A program made the position numbers and the translations under genes. This document shows, piece after piece, positions 1 through 8,250 of a DNA stretch of 64,000 bases. Within the stretch, counting starts at the first letter, position 1, and each line of letters starts with the position of its first letter. Source of the stretch: Candidatus Dormiibacterota bacterium (GTDB taxonomy: Bacteria; Chloroflexota; Dormibacteria; Dormibacterales; Dormibacteraceae). The stretch covers positions 310,001 through 374,000 of the forward strand of contig PLJM01000006.1 of assembly GCA_003139695.1 (NCBI GenBank). The letters run 5' to 3'. Under the pieces are notes generated by a model, which saw nothing but the letters and a program-made list of their open reading frames with translations, ran no database searches and was not told the DNA's origin.

Positions 1-1259
1 ACCATCTTGGACAGGTCTGCGCCAGGTTCAAGGCTCTTCTGCCAGCCAGGACACAAGCGGTCGGCGATGCGCGCCATGGTCGTGTCGAATTCCTCGCCGG
101 TCTGGAACCGATCCTCAGGCCGCTTGGACAACGATTTGAGGATCATCTCCTCGAGTCGCATGTCGATTCCGGGACGGTGCACCGAAGGTGGCATCGGCGG
201 GGCCTGCACGTGCTTGGCCATCAGCGTGAACGGTCCGTCTGCCTCGCTTGCGGTGAAAGGGGGCTGGCCCACGACCAGCTCGTAGAGCATGATGCCCGCC
301 GAATAGAGGTCGCTGCGCCCGTCGACCTTGCTGGACGCCACCTGCTCGGGGGACATGTACTGCGGCGTGCCGACGGTCGTTCCCGTTTTGGTCGCAGTGC
401 CGCCCGGACCAGAGTCATCGGTCAGCCGGGCGATGCCAAAGTCTGCGACCTTGACGTTGCCCTCGTCGGACAGCAGCACGTTCTCAGGCTTCATGTCGCG
501 GTGCACGATGGCGTGCTTGTGCGCGTAGTCGAGGGCCTGCAGCACTCCATGCATGACAGCGAAGGTCTGCGGCAATGGCACTGGCCCGAGGTTCACCATG
601 TCGCGTAGCGACCGCCCGCGTACGAACTCAAGCACGATGTAGTTCGCATCGCCGATCTGCTCGAGGTCATGGACCTGCACCAGGTTGGGGTGGCTGGTCC
701 GCGCCATGACCTGCGCCTCTTGCAGGAACCTCATCAGCGCGGTCGGGTCTGCGGCAGGAGAAAGGATCAGCTCCTTGATCGCGACCTCACGGCCGAGTCC
801 TGGCTGCTCCGCCAGGTAGACGGCACCCATGCCGCCGCGCCCGAGCTCGCCCTTGACCAGGTATTTGCCGATCTGACGCGCGCCGACGGGTGCCGGGGTT
901 CGGAAGTCCGCCGGGCTGGTTGCCCGCTTAGGCGGCTGCACCGGCAAACGCATCGTGGCATCGACCGGCTGCGGCGGCACCGCGGGAGCAGGTGTCGCAT
1001 CGGGTGGGTAGGTCGCGGGCGGCGGCGGTGCGTGCGGCTGAGGAGCGGGCGGAGCCGCTGAAGCCGGGGCCGATCCCGCGGGATGGCTGGTTGGCATGCG
1101 CATCGTAGGGTCGACAGGCCTGGGGGCGGCCGCGGGAGCCGGCTGGGCGAGCGCGACGTGCGGGTCCGGCGCGGCCGGTGTCAGATCCGGGGCCCAGTCG
1201 GGGATCGTCGTTGGCTGCGGATTGGGTGGAGTTTCGGGGGCTGGACCGGGATCGGCCAT
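1..1259 (-). CDS. Serine/threonine protein kinase, cut by the window edge
   Basis: The gene is open to the left edge of the window, so its C-terminus is missing (419 codons visible) and it is absent from the ORF track. Residues 1 to about 130 are a Pro/Ala-rich, probably disordered segment. It is followed by a Hanks-type kinase domain with the glycine loop GRGGMG (about 140-145), VAIKE lysine, catalytic HRDMKPEN, DFG and an APE-like SPEQ. The disordered part carries two near-identical threonine motifs, VDPTMRMP and VDATMRLP. The start is ATG with a TAGGCT box 9 nt upstream (1269-1274), suggesting a leaderless transcript. A transmembrane or sensor part may lie outside the window. The substrate is unknown. 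Confidence 0.93.
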   Translation of the reverse strand, partial: MADPGPAPETPPNPQPTTIPDWAPDLTPAAPDPHVALAQPAPAAAPRPVDPTMRMPTSHPAGSAPASAAPPAPQPHAPPPPATYPPDATPAPAVPPQPVDATMRLPVQPPKRATSPADFRTPAPVGARQIGKYLVKGELGRGGMGAVYLAEQPGLGREVAIKELILSPAADPTALMRFLQEAQVMARTSHPNLVQVHDLEQIGDANYIVLEFVRGRSLRDMVNLGPVPLPQTFAVMHGVLQALDYAHKHAIVHRDMKPENVLLSDEGNVKVADFGIARLTDDSGPGGTATKTGTTVGTPQYMSPEQVASSKVDGRSDLYSAGIMLYELVVGQPPFTASEADGPFTLMAKHVQAPPMPPSVHRPGIDMRLEEMILKSLSKRPEDRFQTGEEFDTTMARIADRLCPGWQKSLEPGADLSKM

Positions 1260-1392
1260 TTCGCCCGGAGCCTAGCAGAGTGGGTTAAAGGCAAATGGCC
1301 CTTGGGGATTAGGCAGCCAAACCTCTGGCGTTTTGGCGGCATTCAACCCATAATCGGGCCCGAACCACGCCAGTATTTCGAGGAGGACACCA

Positions 1393-1806
1393 ATGTCGCA
1401 GATGCCGCCGCCGCCGCCAGGACAGCCGGCCCCCATGGGAGGGACGCCAGCTGCTGCCGGCAGCAACAAGAACCTGTACACGATCCTTGCTTGGGTTTTG
1501 TTTCCGCCAATTGGCAGCCTGATCTTTCTATTCATCGGCAAGGACGACCCGGACGTCAAGTACAACGCCGCGAATGCGACAGTGATCCACGGCGCGGCTC
1601 TGGCGATCTACCTAATTCTTTGGATTCTCACCGCCATCACGGTGTTTCTTGGAATCCTCTTGGTTCTTTGGTCCTTCATCTGGTTTGTGATCTGGGTGAT
1701 TGGACTCATCCTCGCTCTGCAGGCCGGGGGCAAGCGCTTCGCCTTCCCGGGTATCCAGGGCCTCGCGTCCAAGTACGTGCCAATGGTCGAGGGCTGGGCC
1801 AAGTAA
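1393..1806 (+). CDS. Small membrane protein, DUF4870-like
   Basis: This 137-residue protein has a Pro/Gly/Ala-rich N-terminus (about 25 residues) followed by hydrophobic segments at roughly 29-48, 64-85 and 88-108, so it is an integral membrane protein with three or four helices. The segment containing GKDDPDVKYNAA between the first two helices resembles DUF4870/Tic20-like small membrane proteins; that assignment is a family-level guess and the function is unknown. A strong Shine-Dalgarno sequence (GAGGAGG) precedes the ATG. A GC hairpin with a T tract follows the stop codon, so it is probably transcribed alone. Confidence 0.8.
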   Translation: MSQMPPPPPGQPAPMGGTPAAAGSNKNLYTILAWVLFPPIGSLIFLFIGKDDPDVKYNAANATVIHGAALAIYLILWILTAITVFLGILLVLWSFIWFVIWVIGLILALQAGGKRFAFPGIQGLASKYVPMVEGWAK

Positions 1807-1826
1807 GAACCGGCTAATTCGTCATA

Positions 1827-1852
1827 GGGCCCCGGCCAACGGGGCCCTTTTT
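1827..1852 (+). terminator. Rho-independent terminator
   Basis: A perfect 7-bp stem (GGGCCCC paired with GGGGCCC, 7-nt loop) is followed directly by TTTTT. It lies 20 nt after the stop of the 137-residue membrane protein gene. The tail touches the stop codon of the convergent minus-strand gene, so the hairpin may serve both directions. Confidence 0.85.
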
Positions 1853-2132
1853 ATTTCCGGGCTATCTGCTCCAGCGCCCTTTCAACGCCCTTACGCAGCT
1901 CATCGCGCTCCTCGCGAAGCAAGCCCGCTTCGGCCCTGGCGTGAGCGACCTGGTACCGCAACCGCTCTACCTCCGCGGTCAGATCACTGACACGTGGATC
2001 GGGCCCGCCACTCGCGCTACGCAAGTCAGTGAGCTCCAGGCGGAGCCGCTCGAGCGCCACCTTGAGCTCACGCCTCTCGGTAAGCAGCTCCTGGACCAGC
2101 GACTCAGACGGCTTTGTCGGCTCTTTCGACAT
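1851..2132 (-). CDS. Small coiled-coil protein, unknown function
   Basis: This 93-residue protein is almost entirely charged and heptad-like (ELLTERRELKVALERL, then LTAEVERLRYQVAHARAEA), which predicts a long coiled coil with no membrane segment. It overlaps the upstream 98-residue gene by 29 bp, so the two are probably co-transcribed. I do not recognise a family. A structural or adaptor role would fit the coiled coil, but nothing in the sequence fixes it. Confidence 0.6.
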   Translation of the reverse strand: MSKEPTKPSESLVQELLTERRELKVALERLRLELTDLRSASGGPDPRVSDLTAEVERLRYQVAHARAEAGLLREERDELRKGVERALEQIARK

Positions 2133-2400
2133 AGCGACAGAGTCCGGGTTGGAACTCGCGGAGCCGGAGGTGCTCCATCTCCCCGCGAAGGAAACGCGCC
2201 TTGATCTCCAGGCCCTTCATCGGCTTGACGCTTTCAAATGGAAACCGATAGAGCTTCCCCGAGTCGACCAACACACACAATGCCAGGCGCTCCCCGTCCT
2301 TCTCGATGACGTGCTTGGAGCAGGGCACCGTGCGTCGAGCCACCTCAATGGTGGTGAAGCCCCCCACCCTTCCCGTCAGCACCTCGATAGGACTTCGCAT
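2104..2400 (-). CDS. Conserved-looking small protein, unknown function
   Basis: This 98-residue protein has a mixed composition typical of a folded beta-rich domain (FTTIEVARRTVP, RLALCVLVDSGKLYRF) and two cysteines. No family was recognised. A TAGCAT box ends 6 nt before the ATG (2407-2412), suggesting leaderless transcription. It is the first gene of a two-gene unit with the coiled-coil gene, which begins inside its 3' end. An imperfect 23-bp direct repeat lies upstream at 2496-2559. Confidence 0.6.
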   Translation of the reverse strand: MRSPIEVLTGRVGGFTTIEVARRTVPCSKHVIEKDGERLALCVLVDSGKLYRFPFESVKPMKGLEIKARFLRGEMEHLRLREFQPGLCRYVERADKAV

Positions 2401-2495
2401 GTGCGAATGCTAATTCAGCAGGGAGAGCTGCTCGGGCTCGGGAGGCGGTTTGAGAATCACGCGGTGGCGATCCGAAACACCGGCATTCGTCAAAC

Positions 2496-2559
2496 ACGAC
2501 CTTTCGTGCCCCTTTGGCTGTCTCAACGGCGCGGATACGACCATTCGTGCCCTTTTGGC
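2496..2559. repeat. Pair of 23-bp imperfect direct repeats
   Basis: Two copies at 2496-2518 and 2537-2559 match at 21 of 23 positions (core TTCGTGCCC followed by TTTGGC), with 41 bp from start to start, close to four helical turns. They occupy the 178-bp gap between the 98-residue gene and nth, both on the minus strand. A paired protein-binding site upstream of the 98-residue gene is possible; no protein can be named. Confidence 0.6.
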
Positions 2560-2578
2560 CCTTACAACCGCTTAAGGG

Positions 2579-3292
2579 CTACTCGGTTTTGCGGCGTGTT
2601 TGGCGCTTGGGCGCCCGGGTTGTCGACGACGGGCAGAAGTCGCTCAGGATGCACCCTTCGCAGCGCGGCCGGCGCGCCAGGCAGACCCGCCGGCCATGGA
2701 GGATCAGGCGCAGCGACAGTCCGGTCCACTCCTCTTTCGGCACTATCGAGCACACCTGCCGCTCGATCTTCACAGGGTCCTTCGACGAGGCGATCTTGAG
2801 GCGATTCGTAAGGCGCTTGACGTGGGTGTCGACAGCGAAGCCCGGCACGTCGAAGCCCACTCCGAGGATCACGTTTGCCGTCTTGCGCCCGATGCCCGGC
2901 AGCTTGACCAGGTCGTCAATGTTGCTCGGCACCTTGCCGTCGAACAGTTCGACCAGCTTGCGGCCGGCGGCGATGATCGAGCGTGTCTTGGCGCGAAAGA
3001 AGCCGGTCGGCTTGATCAGCACCTCGACCACTGCAGGGTCCGCGGCGGCCAGGTCGGCTGCCGTCGGGTAGCGCCGGAACAGCTCAGGCGTGACCAGATT
3101 GACGGCGCGGTCCGTCGTCTGCGCGGACAGGATCGTGGCGATCAACAGCTGGAACGGGTCCTGGTGCGCCAGCTCCGTAACCGCCGGATACGCCTCCTTC
3201 AGCCGCTCTACAGTCAACTTCGCCCGCAGGCGCGAGCCCGCCGGCAGCCTCGGAAGCGGCGGAGCCTTTTTGCGTTTGGGCCTAGGAGCCAA
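2579..3292 (-). CDS. nth: Endonuclease III
   Basis: This is a DNA N-glycosylase/AP lyase of base excision repair that removes oxidised pyrimidines. The 237-residue protein has SAQTTDRAVN near the N-terminus and the helix-hairpin-helix LPGIGRKTANVIL carrying the catalytic lysine. VDTHVKR carries the catalytic aspartate, and the C-terminus has the 4Fe-4S motif C-x6-C-x2-C-x5-C. Length and motif order are normal for the family. Its 3' neighbour on the same strand is the small-protein pair. Its start overlaps the yqeY-like gene by 11 bp, so it is the second gene of an operon. Confidence 0.95.
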   Translation of the reverse strand: MAPRPKRKKAPPLPRLPAGSRLRAKLTVERLKEAYPAVTELAHQDPFQLLIATILSAQTTDRAVNLVTPELFRRYPTAADLAAADPAVVEVLIKPTGFFRAKTRSIIAAGRKLVELFDGKVPSNIDDLVKLPGIGRKTANVILGVGFDVPGFAVDTHVKRLTNRLKIASSKDPVKIERQVCSIVPKEEWTGLSLRLILHGRRVCLARRPRCEGCILSDFCPSSTTRAPKRQTRRKTE

Positions 3293-3731
3293 GCAATTTG
3301 CGCGCTGCGGCCGCGATCTGGGAGCCCTCGGCCCTCCCCGCCAGTCGTGCGGTGGCTGCTTTCATGACCGCCCCGAAAGCCTTGGGGCCTTCTGGCTTCA
3401 GCTCGTCGATGACTGCCTGGACCTCGGCCTCGACGGCGTCGGTGCTCATTGCAGCGGGCAGGTAACCGCGCAGCACAGCCATCTCGGCCTCCTCGCGCGC
3501 CGCCGACTCTTCGCGGCCCGCCCTCCTGTAGACCTCGATCGCCTCTTCCCGCTTCTTAACCTCTCTGCGGGCAACCCGCTGGACGAGCTCGTCGTTCAGC
3601 TCGCCCGCCCCGGTCTCCTTGCTCGCTTTCACGAGTTCGCTCTTTAGAAGCGAGAGGGTGCTCAGGCCAAGCTCGTCGCGACTGCGCCGAGCTTGCACCA
3701 GGTCAGATTGAATGCGGTCGTAGAGCGCCAT
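3282..3731 (-). CDS. GatB/YqeY domain protein
   Basis: This 149-residue protein, counted from the internal ATG (MALYDRIQ), matches the family start better than the track start, which is a GTG five codons upstream. YqeY proteins resemble the tRNA-binding C-terminal domain of GatB. Family hallmarks are present: STLSLLKSELVKA, EAIEVYRRAGREE and LRGYLPAAMS. The cellular role of stand-alone YqeY is not settled; it is often linked to tRNA-dependent amidation. It is co-transcribed with nth, whose 5' end overlaps its 3' end. Confidence 0.88.
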   Translation of the reverse strand: MALYDRIQSDLVQARRSRDELGLSTLSLLKSELVKASKETGAGELNDELVQRVARREVKKREEAIEVYRRAGREESAAREEAEMAVLRGYLPAAMSTDAVEAEVQAVIDELKPEGPKAFGAVMKAATARLAGRAEGSQIAAAARKLLGS

Positions 3732-3809
3732 CGCAGCGATTGTCACACAGAGGTGCTTATCGCCTCTGTAGCCGCATCTCCGCGTATAGATCGCCGATAA
3801 TCGGGCCCA

Positions 3810-4556
3810 ATGCTCCTACTCATCGGACCCGCGGTAGCTGTCATCGGGGTCGTGGCGGTGGTCTTCGTCATGCGCCACAAGTCGGTCGAGAAGCGCTCGA
3901 TGTACTCGGTGCGCCGCTCTCAGATCGAGCACAAGGTGCGCGCGGCGCGCCAGCGAACGCTCGCACCGACGAGACGCGCCGAGAAAGCGGACAAGGGGCA
4001 CTCCATCGAGGAAACCGCGAGCGCAGCCCCGATCCTCACCTATGAAGCGTCGGCGTACGCAGGCCCGCCCGTAGCGTCACCCCCTTCAAAAGCCCCCTCG
4101 GGCCCTGCACAGCCGGCCTGGGACACCGGGCCGGTCACCACTCCGGTCGACCCGCCGGCCTTCACTCCTCCGGCGCCCGCGTACGAGCCGCCACCTTTCG
4201 AGGCCCCTGCGGCTCAGCCGGAGTGGACTCCGACGCCGCCCGCGCCGCTGGAGCAGGAGCGCGCGGCCCCCGCGCCGGTCACGACTTCGGCAGGGGCCGG
4301 TGCCTCCTGGTCGGTGGTCGGCGAAAGCAAAGGCCTGGCCGAGCCGGAGCCTGCCCCCAAAAAGAAAGGGTCCAAGGACGCCCAGTCAGGGGCGTGGTCC
4401 CTCGCTTCAGGCGAGGTTGCGGGCGAGGAGCCTGACGAAGGGCCGAGAAAGCCGAGCACCGTGATCGCGATCGCTCAGTACGCGGTCCTTGTCGTCGGCC
4501 TGGTGATGGTGCTGATAGGCGTCCTCGTGATGGTGGCGAACTCGCACGGGAGCTAG
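3810..4556 (+). CDS. Membrane-anchored Pro-rich protein, unknown function
   Basis: This 248-residue protein begins with a transmembrane segment (LLLIGPAVAVIGVVAVVFV) and ends with another (residues about 220-243). Between them is a long Pro/Ala/Glu-rich, low-complexity linker (about residues 75-185). No catalytic motif is visible. A GATAAT box lies 8 nt before the ATG with no Shine-Dalgarno sequence, consistent with leaderless transcription. Its stop overlaps the stop of the convergent cofD gene by 4 bp. Confidence 0.65.
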   Translation: MLLLIGPAVAVIGVVAVVFVMRHKSVEKRSMYSVRRSQIEHKVRAARQRTLAPTRRAEKADKGHSIEETASAAPILTYEASAYAGPPVASPPSKAPSGPAQPAWDTGPVTTPVDPPAFTPPAPAYEPPPFEAPAAQPEWTPTPPAPLEQERAAPAPVTTSAGAGASWSVVGESKGLAEPEPAPKKKGSKDAQSGAWSLASGEVAGEEPDEGPRKPSTVIAIAQYAVLVVGLVMVLIGVLVMVANSHGS

Positions 4557-5488
4557 GCGTCCCCGCCGCTCGCCGACCTGAGCGGTGACATGGCGAGAAT
4601 CGCCGCCGCCAATCCGCGGCCTCCGTCCGTCATGACTATGTCGCTGACAATCGGCCGGTAACCCAGCGCTTCGACTGCCGGTGCCAGCTCAGCGTCGCGG
4701 CGGTCGACGACAAAGGCGCTCGCAACCCCGGCGTACATATGCGCGACGGCAACTGGGGATGCTTCAAATCCCATCGCTCGCATCATCGCCACCGTCGGGC
4801 CTTTGAGAGCGACGCCGCCAACGATCGGAGAGATGGCGACTGTTCGATCACGAGGCACCTCCGAGCCGAGCACGCGCAGGATCGGCGCAATCGAGATGAG
4901 TGGGTTGGAGGGACCGATCACCACGATGTCGGCATCGGCCAGAGCGGCCAACGCCTCGGGAGTCGGCTTCGCTGAGTCGATCCCCTCGAAATCGATACGG
5001 CGCAGCGCCGGCGCCAGCCGGTCCCGCACGAAATATTCCTGAAACGAGAGCACGCCTCCGTCGGTGTCAAAACGCGTGCGAACCCTTTCGTCGGTCATTG
5101 GCAGCACAGAAGCTTCGACTCCAAAGCGGCGGCAGAGCTCCAACGCCATCTCGGTGAGGCGGCCGCCTCGCCCCAGCAGCTCGGTGCGAACCAGATGAGT
5201 GGCAAAGTCCTTGTCACCGATTCGAAACCAAGGCTCCTCACCAAGTCGCTGGAGCGCCTCGAGCGTGTGAAACGTGTCGGCCTTGACGCCGTAGCCGGCT
5301 TCGTCGTTGAAAGCGCCGGCGAGCCTGTAGATGACCGCGTCCACGTCCGGGCTCACGAGCAGGCCCCAGAACTCGTCGTCGTCAGCAGTGTTGGCTATGA
5401 CCGTCAGGTCGCCTGCAGGCAGCATCGACTGGAAGCCCGATGCCAGCATGGCGCCGCCCGTGCCACCGGCGAGCACGACAACCTTCAT
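4553..5488 (-). CDS. cofD: 2-phospho-L-lactate (or PEP) transferase CofD/FbiA
   Basis: This enzyme joins the activated phospholactyl or phosphoenolpyruvyl group to the deazaflavin Fo, forming F420-0 (or its dehydro form). The 311-residue protein has the CofD signatures LAGGTGGAMLASG at the N-terminus, NTADDDEFWGL, and IGPSNPLISIAPIL. It is the last gene of the cofC-cofE-cofD run and overlaps cofE by 4 bp, implying translational coupling. The substrate choice (phospholactate versus PEP) cannot be read from the sequence. Confidence 0.95.
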   Translation of the reverse strand: MKVVVLAGGTGGAMLASGFQSMLPAGDLTVIANTADDDEFWGLLVSPDVDAVIYRLAGAFNDEAGYGVKADTFHTLEALQRLGEEPWFRIGDKDFATHLVRTELLGRGGRLTEMALELCRRFGVEASVLPMTDERVRTRFDTDGGVLSFQEYFVRDRLAPALRRIDFEGIDSAKPTPEALAALADADIVVIGPSNPLISIAPILRVLGSEVPRDRTVAISPIVGGVALKGPTVAMMRAMGFEASPVAVAHMYAGVASAFVVDRRDAELAPAVEALGYRPIVSDIVMTDGGRGLAAAILAMSPLRSASGGDA

Positions 5489-6222
5489 CGGAAGAGATCT
5501 TCCGCAGCCGGCCGGATCAGCTCGCGTCCGCTGCCACTCCCATGCAGGTCCAGGCCGCGGACGATCACGACTGGCGTCCGGCGCGTTTTCCCCATCACAA
5601 GGCCTGAGGCCGCCGCCACCTCGTCGGCAGCGGCGAGCACCGTCGCGTGCAGCTCACGGCCCGCATCGTCTATCCGCCCCCGCATATCGATGAGTGCCGG
5701 CATACCGGCCACACCTAGGGCCACGTTGACAATCCCGAGTCGCCATGGGCGGCCGAACGTATCGGACACGATGACCGCAGCCGTCACCCCTGTGATCTCG
5801 TGTAGCCGGGCGCGAAGATGCTCAGCGCTTGCATCAGGGTCGACAGGAAGAAGGGTCACCACCTCCGAGCCCGGAATGTTTGATTGATCGACTCCACTGT
5901 TGGCGCAAACGAAACCGTGACGCGTCTGCGTGATCAGGACGCGCTCGGTTCGCAGGATCCGCGCGCTCTCGTCGAGCACCACCTGAACAAAGCGCGGGTC
6001 GGGCTCGGCCACCAGATGCGGGGCCAGCCGAATCGCCTCATCGCTCGCGGTGACAGTCGCCAGGTCGCGGGTGCGACCCTCAGCCTTGGACACCACTTTT
6101 TGCGCCACGACCACGATGTCGCCCGCCTCCAGGCTGATCCGAGAGGCGATGAGTTGCGCGAGATCATCACCAGCCGCAATCTCAGGCATGCCGTCAACGC
6201 CGAAGAGCTCGTAGCGCCTCAA
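5485..6222 (-). CDS. cofE: F420-0:gamma-L-glutamate ligase CofE
   Basis: This enzyme adds glutamate residues to F420-0 using GTP. The 245-residue protein matches stand-alone CofE: EAGDIVVVAQKVVSKAEGR near the N-terminus, VLITQTRHGFVCANSGVDQSN, and SDTFGRPWR. Mycobacterial FbiB carries an extra nitroreductase-like C-terminal domain, which is absent here, so the tail length and final reduction may be handled differently. The gene overlaps both cofC and cofD by 4 bp. Confidence 0.95.
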   Translation of the reverse strand: MRRYELFGVDGMPEIAAGDDLAQLIASRISLEAGDIVVVAQKVVSKAEGRTRDLATVTASDEAIRLAPHLVAEPDPRFVQVVLDESARILRTERVLITQTRHGFVCANSGVDQSNIPGSEVVTLLPVDPDASAEHLRARLHEITGVTAAVIVSDTFGRPWRLGIVNVALGVAGMPALIDMRGRIDDAGRELHATVLAAADEVAAASGLVMGKTRRTPVVIVRGLDLHGSGSGRELIRPAAEDLFR

Positions 6223-6851
6223 TCCATGCGCCGCGCGTGCTCGAGATCTTCGGGTTCATCGAGGTCCAGAGCCATCGCGTCCGACTTGTGGACGGCGAAG
6301 TTGACGCCTTTCGTCTCGGCCTCTCGGCGGAAAGCAGTCAGCGAGTCCTCGCCGAAGTGCAGTGAGATCGCGTCCGGAGGGCTGATGTACAGGGCGTTGG
6401 TGCCGCCGCGCCCCAGCGCCGGCGCAGCCACCACCGCCGGCGGCGCAATGCGGCCGGCGACGTCGAGCATGTCCTTCACCGACTGCGGCGTCACCAGCGG
6501 CAGGTCGCTGGAAAGGATGAGGACGGCCTGCGCCTTGCTCTTGAGCGCATGGGCAATACCCAGCTTCGCGGCCACGTTCTGGCCTTGCTGCTTCCTCTCG
6601 ATCACGGCCTCCACGCCGAGACGCTCCGCGATGTCTTTGACCTCCGCGCTGCCGCCTATGACCAGGCGATGATCACCGGCGGCGGCCGCGCGAATCGCTC
6701 GCTCCGCATTGCGAAGAGCGAGCTCTCGGCGCGCCTTTGCGTCGAGCACGTCGCCCAGCCGCTGCTTGGCCTGATCCAGATCTTTGACCAGCACGATGAC
6801 CCACGCACCCGAAGCCTTGCCTTCGCCTACGCGATCTTCCGTCAGCCCCAT
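6219..6851 (-). CDS. cofC: 2-phospho-L-lactate (or PEP) guanylyltransferase CofC/FbiD
   Basis: This enzyme activates 2-phospholactate or PEP with GTP for CofD. The 210-residue protein has a nucleotidyltransferase fold with [31 protein letters not shown] (metal-binding Asp) and the family-typical DLDEPEDL near the C-terminus. It overlaps fgd upstream by 10 bp and cofE downstream by 4 bp. With cofD and cofE it gives three of the F420 pathway steps; the Fo synthase gene (fbiC or cofGH) is not in the window. Confidence 0.93.
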   Translation of the reverse strand: MGLTEDRVGEGKASGAWVIVLVKDLDQAKQRLGDVLDAKARRELALRNAERAIRAAAAGDHRLVIGGSAEVKDIAERLGVEAVIERKQQGQNVAAKLGIAHALKSKAQAVLILSSDLPLVTPQSVKDMLDVAGRIAPPAVVAAPALGRGGTNALYISPPDAISLHFGEDSLTAFRREAETKGVNFAVHKSDAMALDLDEPEDLEHARRMD

Positions 6852-7840
6852 CGAGCGCGAATCCGAGGCAGGATCTGCGAACCGTAAAGCTCAAGGAAGC
6901 GCGCCTGGTCGTTGCCCGGCGCATGAAAGACAAGGTGGTTGAACCCTAGCTCGACGTATGGGCGTAGCTGCTCCAGGTGTTCGTCCGGATCATTCGAAAC
7001 GAGCCAGCGGCGATGCGCGACGTTCTCAACATCGCGCGCGAGGCGCTCCATCTCGCGCGGATCGTCGATGCCGGCCTTCGCATCGGCGGGAAGAGCCAGC
7101 GCGGCCCAGATCTTCGTGTCCTCCATCGCCCGTTCGCGGTCGGTGTCGTACGAGACCTTGACCTCGATCATCTTGTCGAGGCCGGCGGCGTCGCGACCCG
7201 ACTCGGTCGCGCCTTCGGCAAAAGATGGCAGCAGCTGCTCGGAGTAAAGCTCCATGCCCTTGCCTGAGGTACAAATCAAACCGTCGCCGGCGCGCCCCGC
7301 GAACTTCGCCACCTGCGGTCCTCCCGCGCCAACGTAGATCGGGATCGGCTTGTCGGGCTTGTCGTAGATCGTGGCGTTGCGCGTGTGGTAGTACTCGCCG
7401 TCGAAGGTCACGAGCTCCTCCGTCCACAGCTGTTTGATGAGGCGCACCGCCTCGCGCAGCCGGGCGAATCGCTCCTTGTTGTCAGGCCACTGGATGCCGA
7501 GGGCTCCCTCGTTCAGGTGCTCGCCCGTGCCGACGCCGAGGATCATGCGATCCGGATACAGCGAGCCAAGCGTGCCGAATGCTTGCGCGACGACTGCCGG
7601 GTGGTAGCGAAAGGTTGGCGTCGCGACCGACGTGCCAAGCGCGACGCGCTTGGTTCTCTCGCCTGTCGCGGCCAGCCACGCGAAGGCGAAGGGCGCATGG
7701 CCGTCGGAGTGGCGCCACGGCTGGAAGTGATCGCTGACGAACACGCTGTCGAAACCACGCTCCTCGGCTGCAACTGCGAAGTCGAGCAGTGGGCGGGGGC
7801 CGAACTGTTCGGCCGAGGCTTTGTAACCAAGCCTGAGCAT
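6842..7840 (-). CDS. fgd: F420-dependent glucose-6-phosphate dehydrogenase
   Basis: This enzyme oxidises glucose-6-phosphate to 6-phosphogluconolactone while reducing F420 to F420H2. The protein closely follows the mycobacterial FGD pattern (from memory): [23 protein letters not shown] with the active-site Asp-His, [39 protein letters not shown] and [13 protein letters not shown] chose the ATG at 7840 because GAGGA lies about 9 nt upstream; the track start is a TTG three codons earlier. The gene heads cofC-cofE-cofD, so supply and reduction of the cofactor appear co-regulated. Confidence 0.9.
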   Translation of the reverse strand: MLRLGYKASAEQFGPRPLLDFAVAAEERGFDSVFVSDHFQPWRHSDGHAPFAFAWLAATGERTKRVALGTSVATPTFRYHPAVVAQAFGTLGSLYPDRMILGVGTGEHLNEGALGIQWPDNKERFARLREAVRLIKQLWTEELVTFDGEYYHTRNATIYDKPDKPIPIYVGAGGPQVAKFAGRAGDGLICTSGKGMELYSEQLLPSFAEGATESGRDAAGLDKMIEVKVSYDTDRERAMEDTKIWAALALPADAKAGIDDPREMERLARDVENVAHRRWLVSNDPDEHLEQLRPYVELGFNHLVFHAPGNDQARFLELYGSQILPRIRARWG

Positions 7841-7852
7841 CTTGTTCAATCC

Positions 7853-8038
7853 TCAGCGCTTGTAGTAGCGCTTCCAGCTGAAGCCGATGCCGCCCGCCGC
7901 CGCGGCGATCACGACCACGACCAGAGCGATGAGAGAGTGGCTGTCGAAGTTGGCGATCCCGCTGATCAGGAGCAGCGCAAGTGCGCCAACCGCGAGCAAC
8001 ATCATGGCCACCAGCGTGACGGCGCGGTGGAGCTTCAT
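7853..8038 (-). CDS. Small two-helix membrane protein
   Basis: This 61-residue protein consists of two hydrophobic helices (about 8-26 and 35-52) and a basic C-terminus (WKRYYKR). A TAAGCT box ends 9 nt before the ATG (8048-8053) and there is no Shine-Dalgarno sequence, consistent with leaderless transcription. It ends 12 nt before the fgd start and is probably the first gene of the F420 operon. Its function is unknown. Confidence 0.6.
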   Translation of the reverse strand: MKLHRAVTLVAMMLLAVGALALLLISGIANFDSHSLIALVVVVIAAAAGGIGFSWKRYYKR

Positions 8039-8080
8039 CGCCCCACCAGCTTACCGGCCCCTCGGGGTGTGGACGGAGGG

Positions 8081-8250
8081 CCGGCCGAGAGATTCGGTGA
8101 TCCAGGGGTCCCTCCCAGTGCTGCGCACTGGGGACCCCAGTGGAGCGACCGAGTAGCGGAGCGCGCGCATCTTGTGGATGCGTAAGCGAGCAACGGAGGT
8201 CGCAACAACGCAGATGGGCCGCATGGGCGCCGAAGATCCGGTCGGCATCT
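8081..8250. repeat. Dispersed structured intergenic element, copy 1
   Basis: This is one of three same-orientation copies (others at 44309-44456 and 56045-56196). On the plus strand it contains a small hairpin CCGA-GAGAT-TCGG (8085-8097) and a long copy-specific hairpin starting GGGGTCC (8105-8138). Next come a stem GCGACC/GGTCGC enclosing GAGTAGCGGAG and GAGCAACGGAG modules around an inner stem GCGCATC/GATGCGT, and then the near-invariant block CAGATGGGCCGCATGGGCGC. It lies between the divergent F420 operon and birA. Compensating changes with the other copies indicate selected structure. I do not recognise it as a known RNA family. Confidence 0.8.

Noticed and set aside
1083-1817. 244-codon plus-strand ORF
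   Set aside because: It crosses the kinase antisense, an intergenic region and the 137-residue gene in a wrong frame; no domain is visible.
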